64,000 nt of DNA from Rhizophagus clarus (lineage: Eukaryota; Glomeromycota; Glomeromycetes; Glomerales; Glomeraceae), in the NCBI GenBank assembly GCA_015698045.1, contig BLAL01000183.1:992001-1056000 (forward strand), given 5' to 3'. The translations under genes were made by a program, and so were the position numbers. Shown here one piece after another: positions 23,251 through 33,408 of the stretch. How positions within the stretch are numbered: position 1 is the stretch's first letter; the number at the start of each line of letters is the position of its first letter. The notes under the pieces are model-generated. The model had not been told where the DNA came from, did no database searches, and worked only from the letters and a program-made list of their open reading frames with translations.

Positions 23251-24120
23251 TTGTGCATACAGTATCGTATTTTCTGGCCAATCAAAATTGGGCTGATCCT
23301 TGCATGTGATTTAATCTGCACGCGTTTTTTGTCCTATTTATTTTTTGTCTCTTTATTTCTTTATTTTTTTGTTCAATATTTTTCTCTTTTTTTATTATTT
23401 CTTTATCCTTTTGTTCAATATTTTTTAATTATATACAGAATATTTACATATATTTCATAATTTATTGCTTTGCAGGTATAGAAATATTTGTTTATTAATA
23501 ATAATTATTTCATTATTTTTTACTTCTTTTTTACTTTGTATCGTAATACTGACAATAATATACATGTTTCCTTTATTTCTTTTTACTTGTACTTTAATAC
23601 TAACGATCGATACTAATAATACTAATTATGTTTTTTTTTACTCCTTTTACTTAATACTAACAACATGTTTATTTTTTATTTTGTCTCTTCTTTCTTTTAT
23701 TTTTAGTTTATTCTTTGCAGGTATAGAAATATTTGTTTATTAATACTAATTGTTTTAATACTAACGCGTTTTTTACCCTAATTGTTACTTTATATCGTAA
23801 TACTAACAATACTATCTACGTTTCCTTTTTTTCTTTTACTTGTACTTTAATACTAACGATAATATCCATGTTTCTACTGTTTTTTTAACTCTTTTTACTC
23901 TAATATTAACAACACTAACAATACTAACAATATTTCTTTTATCTTTATATCTAATACCAACGTTACTATAGCTGTTTCTCTTCTTTTTACATCTAATTGT
24001 ATCGTTACTCTTTCTTTTTTTACTTTTATATATTCTGTATATAGTAATAAATACTTGTAATTTTTTATAATTTAATTCATATTATATCTAATAAAATATA
24101 CATTATATAAACTTATAGTA
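23251..24120. repeat. T-rich tandem units containing TACTAAC and TTTGCAG words
   Basis: A unit with ttgctttgcaggtatagaaa then tatttgtttattaat occurs at 23465 and again near 23712, a period of about 250 bp. Between and after them, 'taatactaacgat' recurs about ten times. The words resemble branch sites and acceptors, but no reading frame is sustained. Reported hydrophobic frames here follow from the T content. Confidence 0.55.
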
Positions 24121-24129
24121 CAAAAATGA

Positions 24130-24525
24130 ATTTTGAAACATTACAAAATATTTATGTAAAATTACGAATCGTAAAAAGTTGCGAAATATTACGCACAATA
24201 TTACGAACCGTAAAATTACGCATATCGTAATATTTCGAAATATTTTAAAAAGTTACAAAATATTACGCTTACGCAAACTTGCGGCAGGTCTGGAAACTTA
24301 CGAAATATTATGTAAAATTATGAAATATTGCGAATGCGTAAAATTACGAAATATTACAAACTGTAAAATTACAAAACTTTGCATATCATAATATTTTGAA
24401 ATATTTTAAAAAGTTACAAAATATTACTCTTCCGCAAACTTGTGGCGGGTCTGGAAACTTACGAAATATTACGATGCGTAATCTTGCGCAACTTTTCGCA
24501 CTATAAAATTTCCTGATGTGTTTCT
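24130..24525. repeat. Attacg-rich repeat with ~163-bp period, inverted relative to 4661-5290
   Basis: Two copies of a block with aagttacaaaatattac, then cgcaaacttg and ggtctggaaacttacgaaat, start near 24220 and 24385. The right edge, gcgcaacttttcgcactat then aaatttcctgatg, is the reverse complement of the left edge at 4661. The two loci therefore carry opposite orientations of one family. Confidence 0.65.
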
Positions 24526-25150
24526 TTACAAAATTGTGAAAATTATCATAAAATGGTTTTAAATACATTGTCAGGATGACATATTTTATGATGTTCTGGT
24601 AAGCATCGGAAATGGGTTCTAATGTGGTTTTCAAAATGATTTTTTATTATGTAAAATGTCTTTACAACCATATTAAAATTCGAATTTTAAGTACATTTAT
24701 GATATCATAAAAGTATCACACGATATCTTGAAAAAATTGCCTTGTCCAGTAAAAGTAGTCTCATTTTATTTACGAATGTATATTTTATTTGAAATGTATT
24801 AGAGACATTATTCTATTCAATACATTTACTAAATTTTATCGACATGGTTAATAAATTTTTAAAATCAGAATGACTTTAATAATAATTCGTGACGATTTAT
24901 CGGTAAATTGATCCACGATCGGTAGACGATTATTTGCATAATATGTTTACTATTCGGACACAATTCAATACATTTCAGCAAAGAATAAATTATATATATA
25001 TTAAGCAAAATTATTGATATGAACTTTATTTATGATTAAAAGTGTTAATAATAAAAGTATTAATAATGTAAATGTTAAGTATAATTACTAAATTATAGCT
25101 CTTCTATGCTAAATATTTACTATAAACTATTGATCGAATAAAAAAATCAA
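24526..25150. other. AT-rich intergenic DNA, no gene seen
   Basis: I looked on both strands and found no sustained coding frame and no clear tandem repeat. Confidence 0.4.
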
Positions 25151-25154
25151 AGCG

Positions 25155-25320
25155 CTATAACATTATAAGACCATTAAGTTTCCACGAATATTTATTTTCT
25201 ATCCCTTTTGTTCTTAGAGTATTAAAAATCTTCCAGAACCTTAAAGTATTATCGTCACCACCAGCTCCAGCTACAATGTCCTCTCCATTTGGAGAAATAT
25301 AAAAATAAAGGACGTGATAA
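25155..25320 (-). pseudogene. Cdc20/Cdh1 (fizzy-type) WD40 last-blade fragment
   Basis: Minus-strand translation from 25320 gives HVLYFYISPNGEDIVAGAGG then DDNTLRFWKIFNTLRTKG, ending in TAG at 25155. It matches the last WD40 blade of APC/C activators (VLYLAMSPDGx-IVTGAGDETLRFWxVF), a very characteristic stretch. No other blade, KEN or IR motif is found nearby, and upstream of the piece (25321-25400) the DNA is AT-rich without an acceptor. It is thus a displaced 3' exon fragment or gene relic. It lies on the same strand as, and just past, the gene at 25409-27242. Confidence 0.7.
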
Positions 25321-25408
25321 AAATGTAAAATGATACATAATAAAAATATATTATATAAAATTTATAATAACGCTTCTCACTAGCCTCCTTAATTTGCAAT
25401 CTTCTTAG

Positions 25409-27242
25409 TTACTTTTTTTTATGCTTTCTTTGCTCTCTTTCATCATTATCATTCTTTTCGTCATCATCTTCGGGAAATGACCTTGCAGCACTTATGTAAT
25501 AACGAGACAGCTCCATTGATCTTGTAACATCTATTTTATCAGTACAAGCAAAGTCCAAATTTATTGTGTATAAATCTGTATTTGCCATAAAAAAGTTGCG
25601 ACGAGCTGTCTTGTCATCATCCACCTCCTCACTTAAACATCTAATCCTGTAAATAATAACATTTTGGAGCGCTCTTTCCATTTCTTCTGATAGTTCATTT
25701 GAAACACATGTCAACCACTGACGAAATATAGTTGAAACTGAAACTTTAGATTTTAACTGGGAAATATTATCGTTAGTGCAACTATTCTGATATACGAAAC
25801 CTATATTCGACCATAATTCGCTCCTCCATCCATCAAAAACTTTTCAAAAACGTTTGCCCATAAAACTAATTTTTTGTTTGTTTTCTTTCTTCTTAGAAAA
25901 ATGCGGAAATAATTTACTAATTATATCTTCTATCATTAAATTTCTAGAAGAATGATCAAGGTGTCGAGTACGAAGGAATAGTGCTCTTAATTTAACGTAA
26001 ATGATATCTAAGATCCATTTTGGGAGAGAACTATAATTATTTTCTAATATTTCACTCATCTGTTTTTGACTATATTCGCGACTGGTTTTAGGTTCTGTAT
26101 ATTTATCTGGAACATTCGCGTTGGGTCTTGGGGAAGGACTTCTGGGGTAGTGACGTTCTTTAGTAAAATATTGAGACGGCAACTCCAAATTGTTATTTAT
26201 GAGTTGTCGTTCAAAATTATCCCTATAATAAAAATAAATGGGCTCAGAACATATGAATTATAAATATTACAGATTTACTATATATATTTACATTGGAGTG
26301 CGGCTCTTCAAAGGCGGAGAATGCAGCAGGGAATGTGGTGACGTCGCCGGAGAGGATTCCAGTGATGTTATTGTTGATATGGGACTTTGACTTTTCCTGT
26401 ATTTCTCGGTCATAAAATTGATATAATCAGGTAAAATTAGGCCGAATTCATCCGCTATTTTCTTCTTAGTTTTATAGGGATCCCGAGATATATTTATTAT
26501 TTCCTCAATTCTCAAGAACTCCTCTTTTAGCATTTTGTCTACAATTATTAAATATCAAGGTAAGTGAACTATTCATATCACAAAAAGAAAGAATAATAAA
26601 TTTCAATTATAGGTCACCTATTTTTTCTTCATCATCAATTTGTTGAGGAGGTTGAGGTGGTAATTGAGGTAAGTATTGTTGAGGTTGTTGAGAAGGTGAT
26701 TGCGACCATTGGTATTCATGATGTGGCCATTGACGTTGCTGATTTTGTTGAGGTTGTTGAGGTTGTTGAGGCCATTGAGGTAGAGGTAGTTGCGGCCATT
26801 GAGGTTGAGATTGTTGAGGTTGTTGAGGCCATTGAGATTGAGGTGGTTGCGGCCATTGAAATTGAGATTGTTGAGGTTGTTGAGGCCATTGAGATTGAGG
26901 TGGTTGCGACCATTGAAATTGATGAGGTTGAGATTGTTGAGGTTGTTGAGGCCATTGAGATTGAGGTGGTTGCGGCCATTGAAATTGAAATTGTTGAGGT
27001 TGTCGCGGCTACTGAAGTAGAGTTTGGGGTTGAGATTGTTGCAGTTGTTGAGATTGAGGTTGTTGCGGTTGATGAGATTGAGGTTGTTGCGGTTGTTGAG
27101 ATTGGGGTTGTTGCAGCTGTTGAGATTGTTGCAGCCATTGAGACTGAGGTTGTTGATATTGCGGTTGCGATGGCTGCCAATGTTTAATAAGAGAACCTTT
27201 TTTACGAATTCCTTGTTCTTTATCAAGATCTTGAGAAGACAT
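25409..27242 (-). pseudogene. Q-rich three-exon gene of unknown family, two in-frame stops
   Basis: Proposed exons are 27242-26618, 26538-26292 and 26222-25409. Introns are GTGACC...TTGTAG and GTAAAT...TTATAG, and all phases agree over 562 codons. Exon 1 starts MSSQDLDKEQGIRKKGSLIK and then carries ~150 residues of Q, P, W and S in repeats such as QWPQQPQQ, ending PPQQIDDEEK. Exon 2 has a helical stretch (MLKEEFLRIEEII) and an S/P-rich tail. Exon 3 has KWILDIIYVKLRALFLRTR and a charged tail (EREQRKHKKK). In-frame TAG lies at 27009-27011, where repeat neighbours have TGG, and TGA at 25844-25846. Otherwise the frame is fully kept, so decay is recent or the stops are tolerated. The exon-3 region resembles exon 5 of the gene at 31348-32903. 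Function unknown. Confidence 0.65.
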
Positions 27243-27700
27243 TTTAATGATATCTCAATATAAAAAAAAAAGAAATAATTGAATAAAAAAAAAAAAAAAT
27301 TTTTTTTATTCCCTTTTTTTTGCGTTGATCTTACCACATCATGATCGAAAAAAATTAATCTTTTTCTTGCATCGTAATTATATCTATGATTAATATGGTT
27401 AATTACGAAAAGAAAAAAAATTCTTTTTACCATTGATCTTATTACATTATATGATACAGATTTTTTTAAGGAAAAAAAATATGATTAATATAATGATGGA
27501 TATTGTGATTAAATCATGGCCAAGTAAAATTAATATTTTTCTCACATTGTTACGATTAATTTCGAAAATAAGTTTCTTTTTTACCATTGATCTCAATAGA
27601 TTTTCTAAGGAAAAAAATTTGATTAATATAATGACGGACATTGTGATTATCGAGTAAAAATTAATCTTTTTTTCAATTTTTTTCTTTTTTTTAAAAATTC
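27243..27700. promoter_or_regulatory. Upstream region with three 'ttgatctta' blocks
   Basis: This is DNA 5' of the Q-rich gene. Blocks like cattgatcttaccacatcat followed by gattaatat...tgg lie near 27325, 27433 and 27583. The first is shared with the duplicated flank at 4250-4300. The blocks could be a regulatory module or simple tandem duplication. No TATA box is obvious. Confidence 0.35.
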
Positions 27701-29060
27701 TATATCGTGGTTATACCTATTACCAAAAAAAACTTTTTCTGCAAAAAAAGTTGTTTGCATTGATATCATAACACTACGAGTTATCTTTTCCTTGAACCTT
27801 CTCAAACATCTTAAGTCGTATAATTAATAATTAACCTCTCCTATAAACAGAGAGCAACTTACTTTAATATAAACACGAATACAAAATACGTTAGTAATGA
27901 GAACAAAAAATAAATTCTTTGGGAAAAAGAGATTATTTAAAGCACTGAACTGAAAGGAATGATTCCTAGGATAGCGAGTGATTTGAACTAAGCCAAAGTT
28001 AGAAACAAGATAGTTTCGGTATCTTCAGGCGGTATGGATGAAGACAATTCACGTATTAGCCCTTGTTCTACAATTGATTTTTATCAAACTCGCTCTACAT
28101 TGATTATTTCAGTTCTGTCTCAACCGATCTCCGGGGAAGAAGCAAAGTAGAAATCAAAGAATGGGAATCATGTATGGAAAAGGAACATCTTAAAAAGAAA
28201 GAGGCAACGGTTCTGCGAGTTAGAAATATCTGAGTAGATGATTCATGCTGAAGCTTCTCTTCTCTCATTTCATCACTGATGCTTTTTCTTATGCGTCTTA
28301 TCCAAGAAAGCATCCATTTCCCTTTCCTTCGATGACTTGGTATTCTTGAACTGGTCTTATGCGCATATACTGTATAAAACTTCTGGTCAAATGATCATAG
28401 CATTGCTTTAAATTCCTAATTAGCTAATTACACATGTGCATATTGCATATTTTACCAAATTCTGTAGACCAATAAAAATCACAGTTTTGCACTGAGATTA
28501 TCATTTAATCTCATTTGGATAAATTGTTTGTACTTGGCGTGAAGAACAGGTTATACTGTACTAATTAAACTGGCTGGTACTTACAAAAAAGAGATCTTTT
28601 TTTCTGTTTTTTTTCTAATTATTATGCTTTTTTATTTCTATCTAAGGCTGTGTTTTATTGTGCCATTGATTTACTTATTATATAGCTATATTTATTTCAC
28701 CATCAATCATCGCTTTGTGTAAAGCTATAGTTTGTGGTTATGCAAATTTCCCACTGGCGCTTTCTCGGGTGTTTAATAGAATAATTGGTTGGCAAGTCAT
28801 GTATAATGTATATTGATATAAAAGAATTTATTTTTTAGTTGTCGTTCCAGCGCAGATTACTAATGTATATTAATTTAATTGATGGTGTGTGACTAAACAA
28901 ATATTGACGACAACTTTTCAAATAAAAAGGTATCCGTAATTAGACAACTAAACAGGAACATCTCAGTGCTAAGATAAGCCTTGTTTAGAATAAGCCCAGC
29001 AATTCCGTACTGAGATTTTCGAATGATGTTTCCCATTTAGGATAGGCCCAACACTTCGCT
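27701..29060. other. Intergenic DNA of more balanced composition, no gene recognised
   Basis: Between 27960 and 28380 the composition is less AT-rich, and a 69-codon minus-strand frame (28313-28104, MLSWIRRIRKSISDEM) exists. It has no recognisable motif, splice context or homologue that I know. I leave it uncalled. Confidence 0.35.
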
Positions 29061-29065
29061 AGTTG

Positions 29066-29083
29066 TATATAAATACCCCTAAT
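29066..29083 (+). promoter_or_regulatory. TATA-box-like motif upstream of the zinc-knuckle gene
   Basis: The sequence tatataaatacccc lies ~300 bp before the ATG at 29376. An almost identical motif (atataaaaatacc) precedes the small gene at 35464. That supports it as a core promoter in this genome. Confidence 0.5.
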
Positions 29084-29229
29084 TTTTCAAGAAAAATAAA
29101 GTTTTATAACGATTTCCCTTAATAACTTATTTTCACGTTCCTATTTTTTTTTTTAAAAAAAAAGAAATAAAAATTTTAGAAAAAATCTTATTCCCACGTC
29201 CTTTTTTTTTAAATAAATATGATTAAAAA

Positions 29230-29332
29230 AAAAATTTTCTCCTCCTACCTGAAAGAACTTCGTTTTATCAAAAAAAAAAAAAGAATTTTCTCCTCCTACC
29301 CGAAAGAACCTTTAAGTTTTATCAAAAAAAAA
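29230..29332 (+). repeat. ~50-bp direct repeat in the 5' flank of the zinc-knuckle gene
   Basis: Two copies of aattttctcctcctacc(t/c)g followed by aaagaac and gttttatcaaaaaaa lie at 29233-29280 and 29283-29330. They lie between the TATA motif and the start codon, probably in the 5' UTR. Confidence 0.6.
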
Positions 29333-29375
29333 GTTCATACTCTTCCTTTTTAAAATAACGTGTCTTAATTTTAAT

Positions 29376-30225
29376 ATGCCCGATAACATTGATAACACTA
29401 CTATTATCGACAATAATAATGAAGTTAGCGATGATTTTTATATAATTGATAACCCGAACGTGATTAAAGATATATTAAGTATATCTGTTAATCATTCTAT
29501 AACAATAAAGAATAATTCTAGTACAATTCAAATGTTAATTACAATACTCCAAGGTAAGTTAACACTATGTTTTTTTGGGTGCATTGATGCTGTATATGGC
29601 TCTATCAGGTTACTGATACTGTATGTTTTGATACTGACTAACAATATAAGAACGACTTACCGCTGCTTCATCTACTATCTCTCCTCCTATTGTCTCTACT
29701 TCTCCTCTTAATGTCTCTGCTATTGCCTCTCCTTCTCCTCCAGTCTCAACATACGGATCCTTGTCAGATTCAATTTCATCTTTAAGCTCTTCGCTATCCT
29801 TAGACTCTTCAGTAACCTCATCATCAATAACTCCCTTAACGACTTTAATTTCGTCGATCTCACCAATTTCCTCGATCTTCCCAATTTCCTCGAACCCGCC
29901 AATTTCTTCGAACCTGGCTCCCAGTTCAAATTTAAATTTTATATGCACGTCGGAGGGGGTCGCTTTATCTAGCAGGACAAATTGGATTGCGCCTATCAGC
30001 TCATATAAAGATCTGTGTTACTTATGTGAATATTACGGGCATGGTTTTAATACCTGCCCGAATATTCAGCAAAATTACCAGGGAAGATGCTGCAGGTGTT
30101 GGGTCAGTCTGCACGAGTCAAAAGATTGCCATTTACGAAGAGGTGAAAAGGTACCTATTCCATTTAAAAAGAATTTTTTAAAGCCGGCCAATTTAATCAA
30201 ATTTTTTGGAAGAATTGAGAAATAG
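29376..30225 (+). CDS. Two-exon gene with a tandem CCHC zinc-knuckle C terminus
   Basis: A 250-aa protein is predicted. Exon 1 is 29376-29553 and exon 2 is 29651-30225. The 97-nt intron has a consensus GTAAGT donor, a TGACTAAC branch site and ATATAAG at its end, and the phases agree (CAA G / AA). The N terminus is N/D/I-rich (MPDNIDNTTIIDNNNEV). The middle (about residues 63-140) is S/P/I-rich and disordered. The C terminus has two CCHC knuckles: CYLCEYYGHGFNTC and CCRCWVSLHESKDC, both C-X2-C-X4-H-X4-C, about 20 residues apart, followed by a basic tail. Such knuckles bind single-stranded nucleic acid. It could be a host RNA-binding protein or derive from a retroelement nucleocapsid-like domain; no other element parts are near. 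A run of hairpins with T-tracts follows it. Confidence 0.7.
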
Positions 30226-30244
30226 GTTTTTTTTTTAATTCATT

Positions 30245-30400
30245 TTTGGTCGCCTTGGTGGCGAATTTTTTATTCTATGTAGTTTGTTTGGTCCGCCTGG
30301 TGGCGGGTTTTTTTCCTAGTTCATCTGGTGACGAGTTTTTTTTCTGGTTCGCCTTGTGGCGTAAAGGTTTCTGGTTCGCCTGGTGGCGTGTTTTTTTTTT
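30245..30400 (+). repeat. Five tandem GC hairpins each followed by a T-tract
   Basis: Units such as CGCCTTGGTGGCG, CCGCCTGGTGGCGG and CGCCTGGTGGCG recur about every 35-45 bp, each followed by seven or more Ts. They form perfect short stems (for example CCGCC/GGCGG, loop TGGT). The array lies right after the stop codon of the zinc-knuckle gene, most likely in its 3' UTR. They look like bacterial terminators, but the host is eukaryotic. Confidence 0.75.
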
Positions 30401-30725
30401 GTTTTGATATTTTTTTATAATAATAATAAATAATAATGCATTTTATCAATCACACTGGCACTAAATAAAATTTATTAAGACATTTTTTGAATATTATCTT
30501 GAATGCCAAATTGATATGATGATAATGTTAAATTCATATTGCAGAAAATATAAAAAAAAATTGTTCAACATGAAAGTCAGTAATTTGATGGCTGTTTAAA
30601 AATCTAAGGTTTCTGTTAAGATTGTTTGTTTCTTTACTATAAAAATGCTGATCAATAACTTTTAGTTCAGTAAAATTATTAATTTGTATAATAAATTCCT
30701 TTTATTCAGCAATAAATTTTGAAGT
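30401..30725. other. AT-rich spacer, no gene seen
   Basis: No coding frame, repeat or known RNA is recognised between the hairpin array and the transposase fragment. Confidence 0.4.
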
Positions 30726-31072
30726 TCAAATAATTTTGACATTTAATTTTAATTTATAAATATCCAGATGTTCAAAGCACGCCTTAGTAAAATTTTTGCC
30801 AATTGTCATACAACTAAAATTTAACGCGTCTACTGGATTTTCTACAGATTCTACCCAATCACGATGTTGTCGTAAAAAATTTTTAATATAAAAAAATGCT
30901 TGCTCAATCTGTAAGCAATAAATTTTTAAATAATGGAAGATTAAATTCTTACGGGATTATAATCGGGAGAATAAGATGGCAAAAACTCAAGTCGTATTCC
31001 TTTCTCCTCACAAATATTCTGCAAACGCTGACTTTTATGTATAGATACATTATCTAAGATTAAAACGCTATA
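30726..31072 (-). pseudogene. Tc1/mariner-type DDE transposase fragment with an intron
   Basis: Two exons in phase lie at 31072-30953 (40 codons) and 30908-30726 (60 codons plus TGA). The intron is GTAAGA...CTTACAG, 44 nt. Exon 1 reads YSVLILDNVSIHKS, the second catalytic D block, and then LEFLPSYSPDYNP. Exon 2 continues IEQAFFYIKN, which completes the SPDYNPIEQ...K signature with the last acidic residue of IS630/Tc1/mariner endonucleases. It ends at a natural-looking stop. The N-terminal half with the DNA-binding domain and the first catalytic D is missing; upstream DNA does not encode it. This is a truncated relic, or the 3' end of a domesticated gene. Confidence 0.75.
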
Positions 31073-31347
31073 CTAGTTATTTAACTAAATAAAATATTAA
31101 ATAAAAATATTTATTATAGTCTATGTGGTTTATATTTCGCTTCGAAAAATGGTAAACAAGTTGGGAAGAAAAAGAGATGGTTAACGCGGCACAATAAAAA
31201 TCAATAAAATCTACGTACAATGCGAAATCAGGTCACATGAATTATTAGCAGAGTGGTGGCGCTATGATATATTGTAATCTTTATTATCATAAAGGAATAA
31301 AAAACATATCAATGTTATCACGGTCTTTTATGTGATATGTACTGTAT
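31073..31347. other. Spacer between transposase fragment and the six-exon gene
   Basis: No coding signal. This DNA would be the 3' flank of the minus-strand gene ending at 31348. Confidence 0.4.
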
Positions 31348-32903
31348 TTATGAAAAAAGATGGAGTTTTAAAGAGCTAGCAATGTTTCTTCCGCTACGGG
31401 AAGGAATTTCTAGATCTTCTGTAATAACATCTAACTCCTTAACCTTTTCTTTGATATTTGCGCTTTCAGTTTCAACCCAGACTATTTTGAAGCATTTTCT
31501 GGAGAATTCTATTAATTTATCTAGTGAAGTTTCCGATAATTTTGTAAAATCGATGGCTGAAACGTATCGGCTTAAGATTCTCTTTAAAACCACCTCACGT
31601 GATATGAAATTGTTTACTTCCTCGTCGGTAGGATCTGAACTTTCCGTATATCCACTTTAATAGAAAAAAAATTTAAATCATTAAATCATTGTAATAAAAC
31701 AACAACATAACGATATGAACGTATCGATCACCTTTCTACAATTTGTCGAAATTCTTTTACTAATGTTGAAAGTACATTTTTCAATTGATATCGATAGTCG
31801 GAAAATGATTTATGATATCGTTCGTTAATTGACTTCGCCACGCTTTGATAAGCATCATGCCCAAAAATTTTTTGTGTTATTTTATCAAACGCATGATCGG
31901 GCGGATTTCTAGTTCGCAAAAAAAGGCATTTCATTTCTTCGTCAATAAGACGATAATTATCCTAAACAGTAATAATATCAATAATACATAATACATCAGT
32001 AATTCTGTGTAATAACGATTGTTCTTAATTGGTAAGAATGTAACAACCAAAATAAGAAATGGATTTTACGTTGTCAGATGGTGACGAAGTCGAGGTGGTT
32101 AGTGGCAAATTTGTTGATGGCTGCTTCGTCGAGGCATCAAGCATTTTGTTTGCCAGATGTAGTACACTTGGATGTAAGACCAACCAATTGCAAATTTGCA
32201 ATTGATTGGTCATTGCGCCAAATTGAACCGGAATTTCTTCTTCACTCTCTAGAAGTAATATTAAATGAGAATAAAATTATATTCATTAATTATGTTCAGA
32301 TTTTATGTTTTTACCGCTTTCATCATTTTCATTTTCTTCTTGTTCTTTATCTTTCTCTCTCCTATCCCTCTCTCTTCTCTCTTTCTCTCTTCTCTCTTTC
32401 TCTCTTCTTTCTTTCTCTCTTCTCTCTTTATCTCTCCTCTCCATCTCTTTCTTCTCATTTTCTCTTCTTTCTTTTTCAATATTTCTTTCTTCTTGCTCTG
32501 GAAGCATATCTTCATTATAACGAAGTAAATTTAGTTTTAAATAAATTCGCAGAAATATCATTTCAATTGAATAATAAAACAATTATTATAACGTATTTAC
32601 CCAAAATAATTCTTTCAATATCATCATCTTGTCTATTATTACCTTCTCCAATATCTACATCTTGTCCATGTAAATTATCTTGTTCATGTTCACTTCCTTC
32701 CTCTCTCCTTTCATCTCTTTCCTTATTATAATCACGTGAAGAGTTGGCAACATATGTACGAATAGTTTTTGTAGTCTTTGCAGCTTTTGTTGCCTTGTCT
32801 TTTAGGTATCATTATAATAGTATTAGGCGCAATTACTATATAAATTTTAAATCAAAAATATAATATTATTACCTTTTTCTGTTACTCCTCTGCGTTTAGT
32901 CAT
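31348..32903 (-). CDS. Six-exon gene, 379 aa, unknown family with E/R-rich coiled coil
   Basis: Exons are 32903-32873, 32798-32601, 32509-32315, 32248-32070, 31961-31732 and 31654-31348. They total 1140 nt, every junction is in phase and no stop interrupts, which is strong support. Donors are GTAATA, GTAAAT, GTAAAA, GTAAAA and GTGATC; acceptors end in AAAAG, TGAAG, TCTAG, TTTAG and TAAAG. The protein starts MTKRRGVTEK. Exon 2 is acidic and Q/D-rich. Exon 3 is a long charged helix of repeats such as RREKERREKERREKD, a coiled coil or single alpha helix. Exons 5-6 form a helical domain with MKCLFLRTRNPPDHAF and RYHKSFSDYRYQLKNVL, similar to the end of the Q-rich gene at 25.4 kb. No known domain is recognised. 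Confidence 0.72.
32178..32211. repeat. 34-bp near-perfect palindrome inside exon 4
   Basis: The left half gaccaaccaattgcaaa and the reverse complement of the right half differ at one base. The central 20 bp, caattgcaaatttgcaattg, are perfect. It sits within coding sequence (TNQLQICNWLV) of the six-exon gene. Confidence 0.85.
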
Positions 32904-32947
32904 GATAAACAAACAAGATGGTACTTATCGGTATTGTGCTAGTAGCA

Positions 32948-32992
32948 ACGTAAAGAAATAGGTGATTCGTCACGTAAAGAAATAGGTGATTC
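32948..32992 (-). repeat. 24-bp direct repeat upstream of the six-exon gene
   Basis: Two identical 21-bp copies, acgtaaagaaataggtgatt plus c, lie at 32948 and 32972, about 45-90 bp upstream of the ATG. They may be paired binding sites or a small duplication. Confidence 0.55.
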
Positions 32993-33408
32993 CTGACGAA
33001 ACGAATACAGCATCATCTTTATTTATTTATAGAGATTTCTCCTAATATTAAGAAAAAATTACATCGTGACCGCAGCACATAAAAGGAAATTGGGTTAGCA
33101 TTCTCGAAAAAAACGTTCATGGTTACATTAAATCTTGGATAGTTGATCGGAAGAATTTGTTAATGGTTACATCGATTCTTTATGACGAAAATTTTGGGAA
33201 AATTTGACGTCTTAACGGTTACATGTAAAGAAATTATATATGAGTATCGTAACTGTAGGACATAAACGGAAATTTGGCCAACAAAATTTTCAAATTATTG
33301 GAATAATTGATCGGGAAAATCCTTAATGGGTATATTAGCTCTTTGTCCACAGAACATTAATGGTAATTTCGAGCAATATTAACGGTTACAAGTAAAGAAA
33401 CTTTATAT

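Noticed and set aside
26618-27433. N-rich, V/E-rich and T/S-rich frames overlapping the Q-rich exon
   Set aside because: They are the other five readings of a ttgttgagg-type repeat. Only the Q/P/W frame joins in phase to exons with normal protein composition and has a plausible start.
28104-28313. 69-codon minus-strand frame MLSWIRRIRKSISDEM
   Set aside because: Reasonable composition but no motif, splice partner or known relative; not enough to call a gene.
29610-29948. Minus-strand acidic frame opposite the zinc-knuckle gene
   Set aside because: It is the antisense of an S/P-rich coding stretch, without splice or motif support, while the plus strand has a phased intron and two CCHC motifs.
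30245-30400. Bacterial-type intrinsic terminators
   Set aside because: The form fits, but introns, poly(A) signals and fungal LINEs show a eukaryotic context. Reported as a hairpin repeat instead.
32078-32731. Plus-strand S/L/F-rich frame (217 codons)
   Set aside because: It is the antisense of the E/R-rich coiled-coil exon of the minus-strand six-exon gene.
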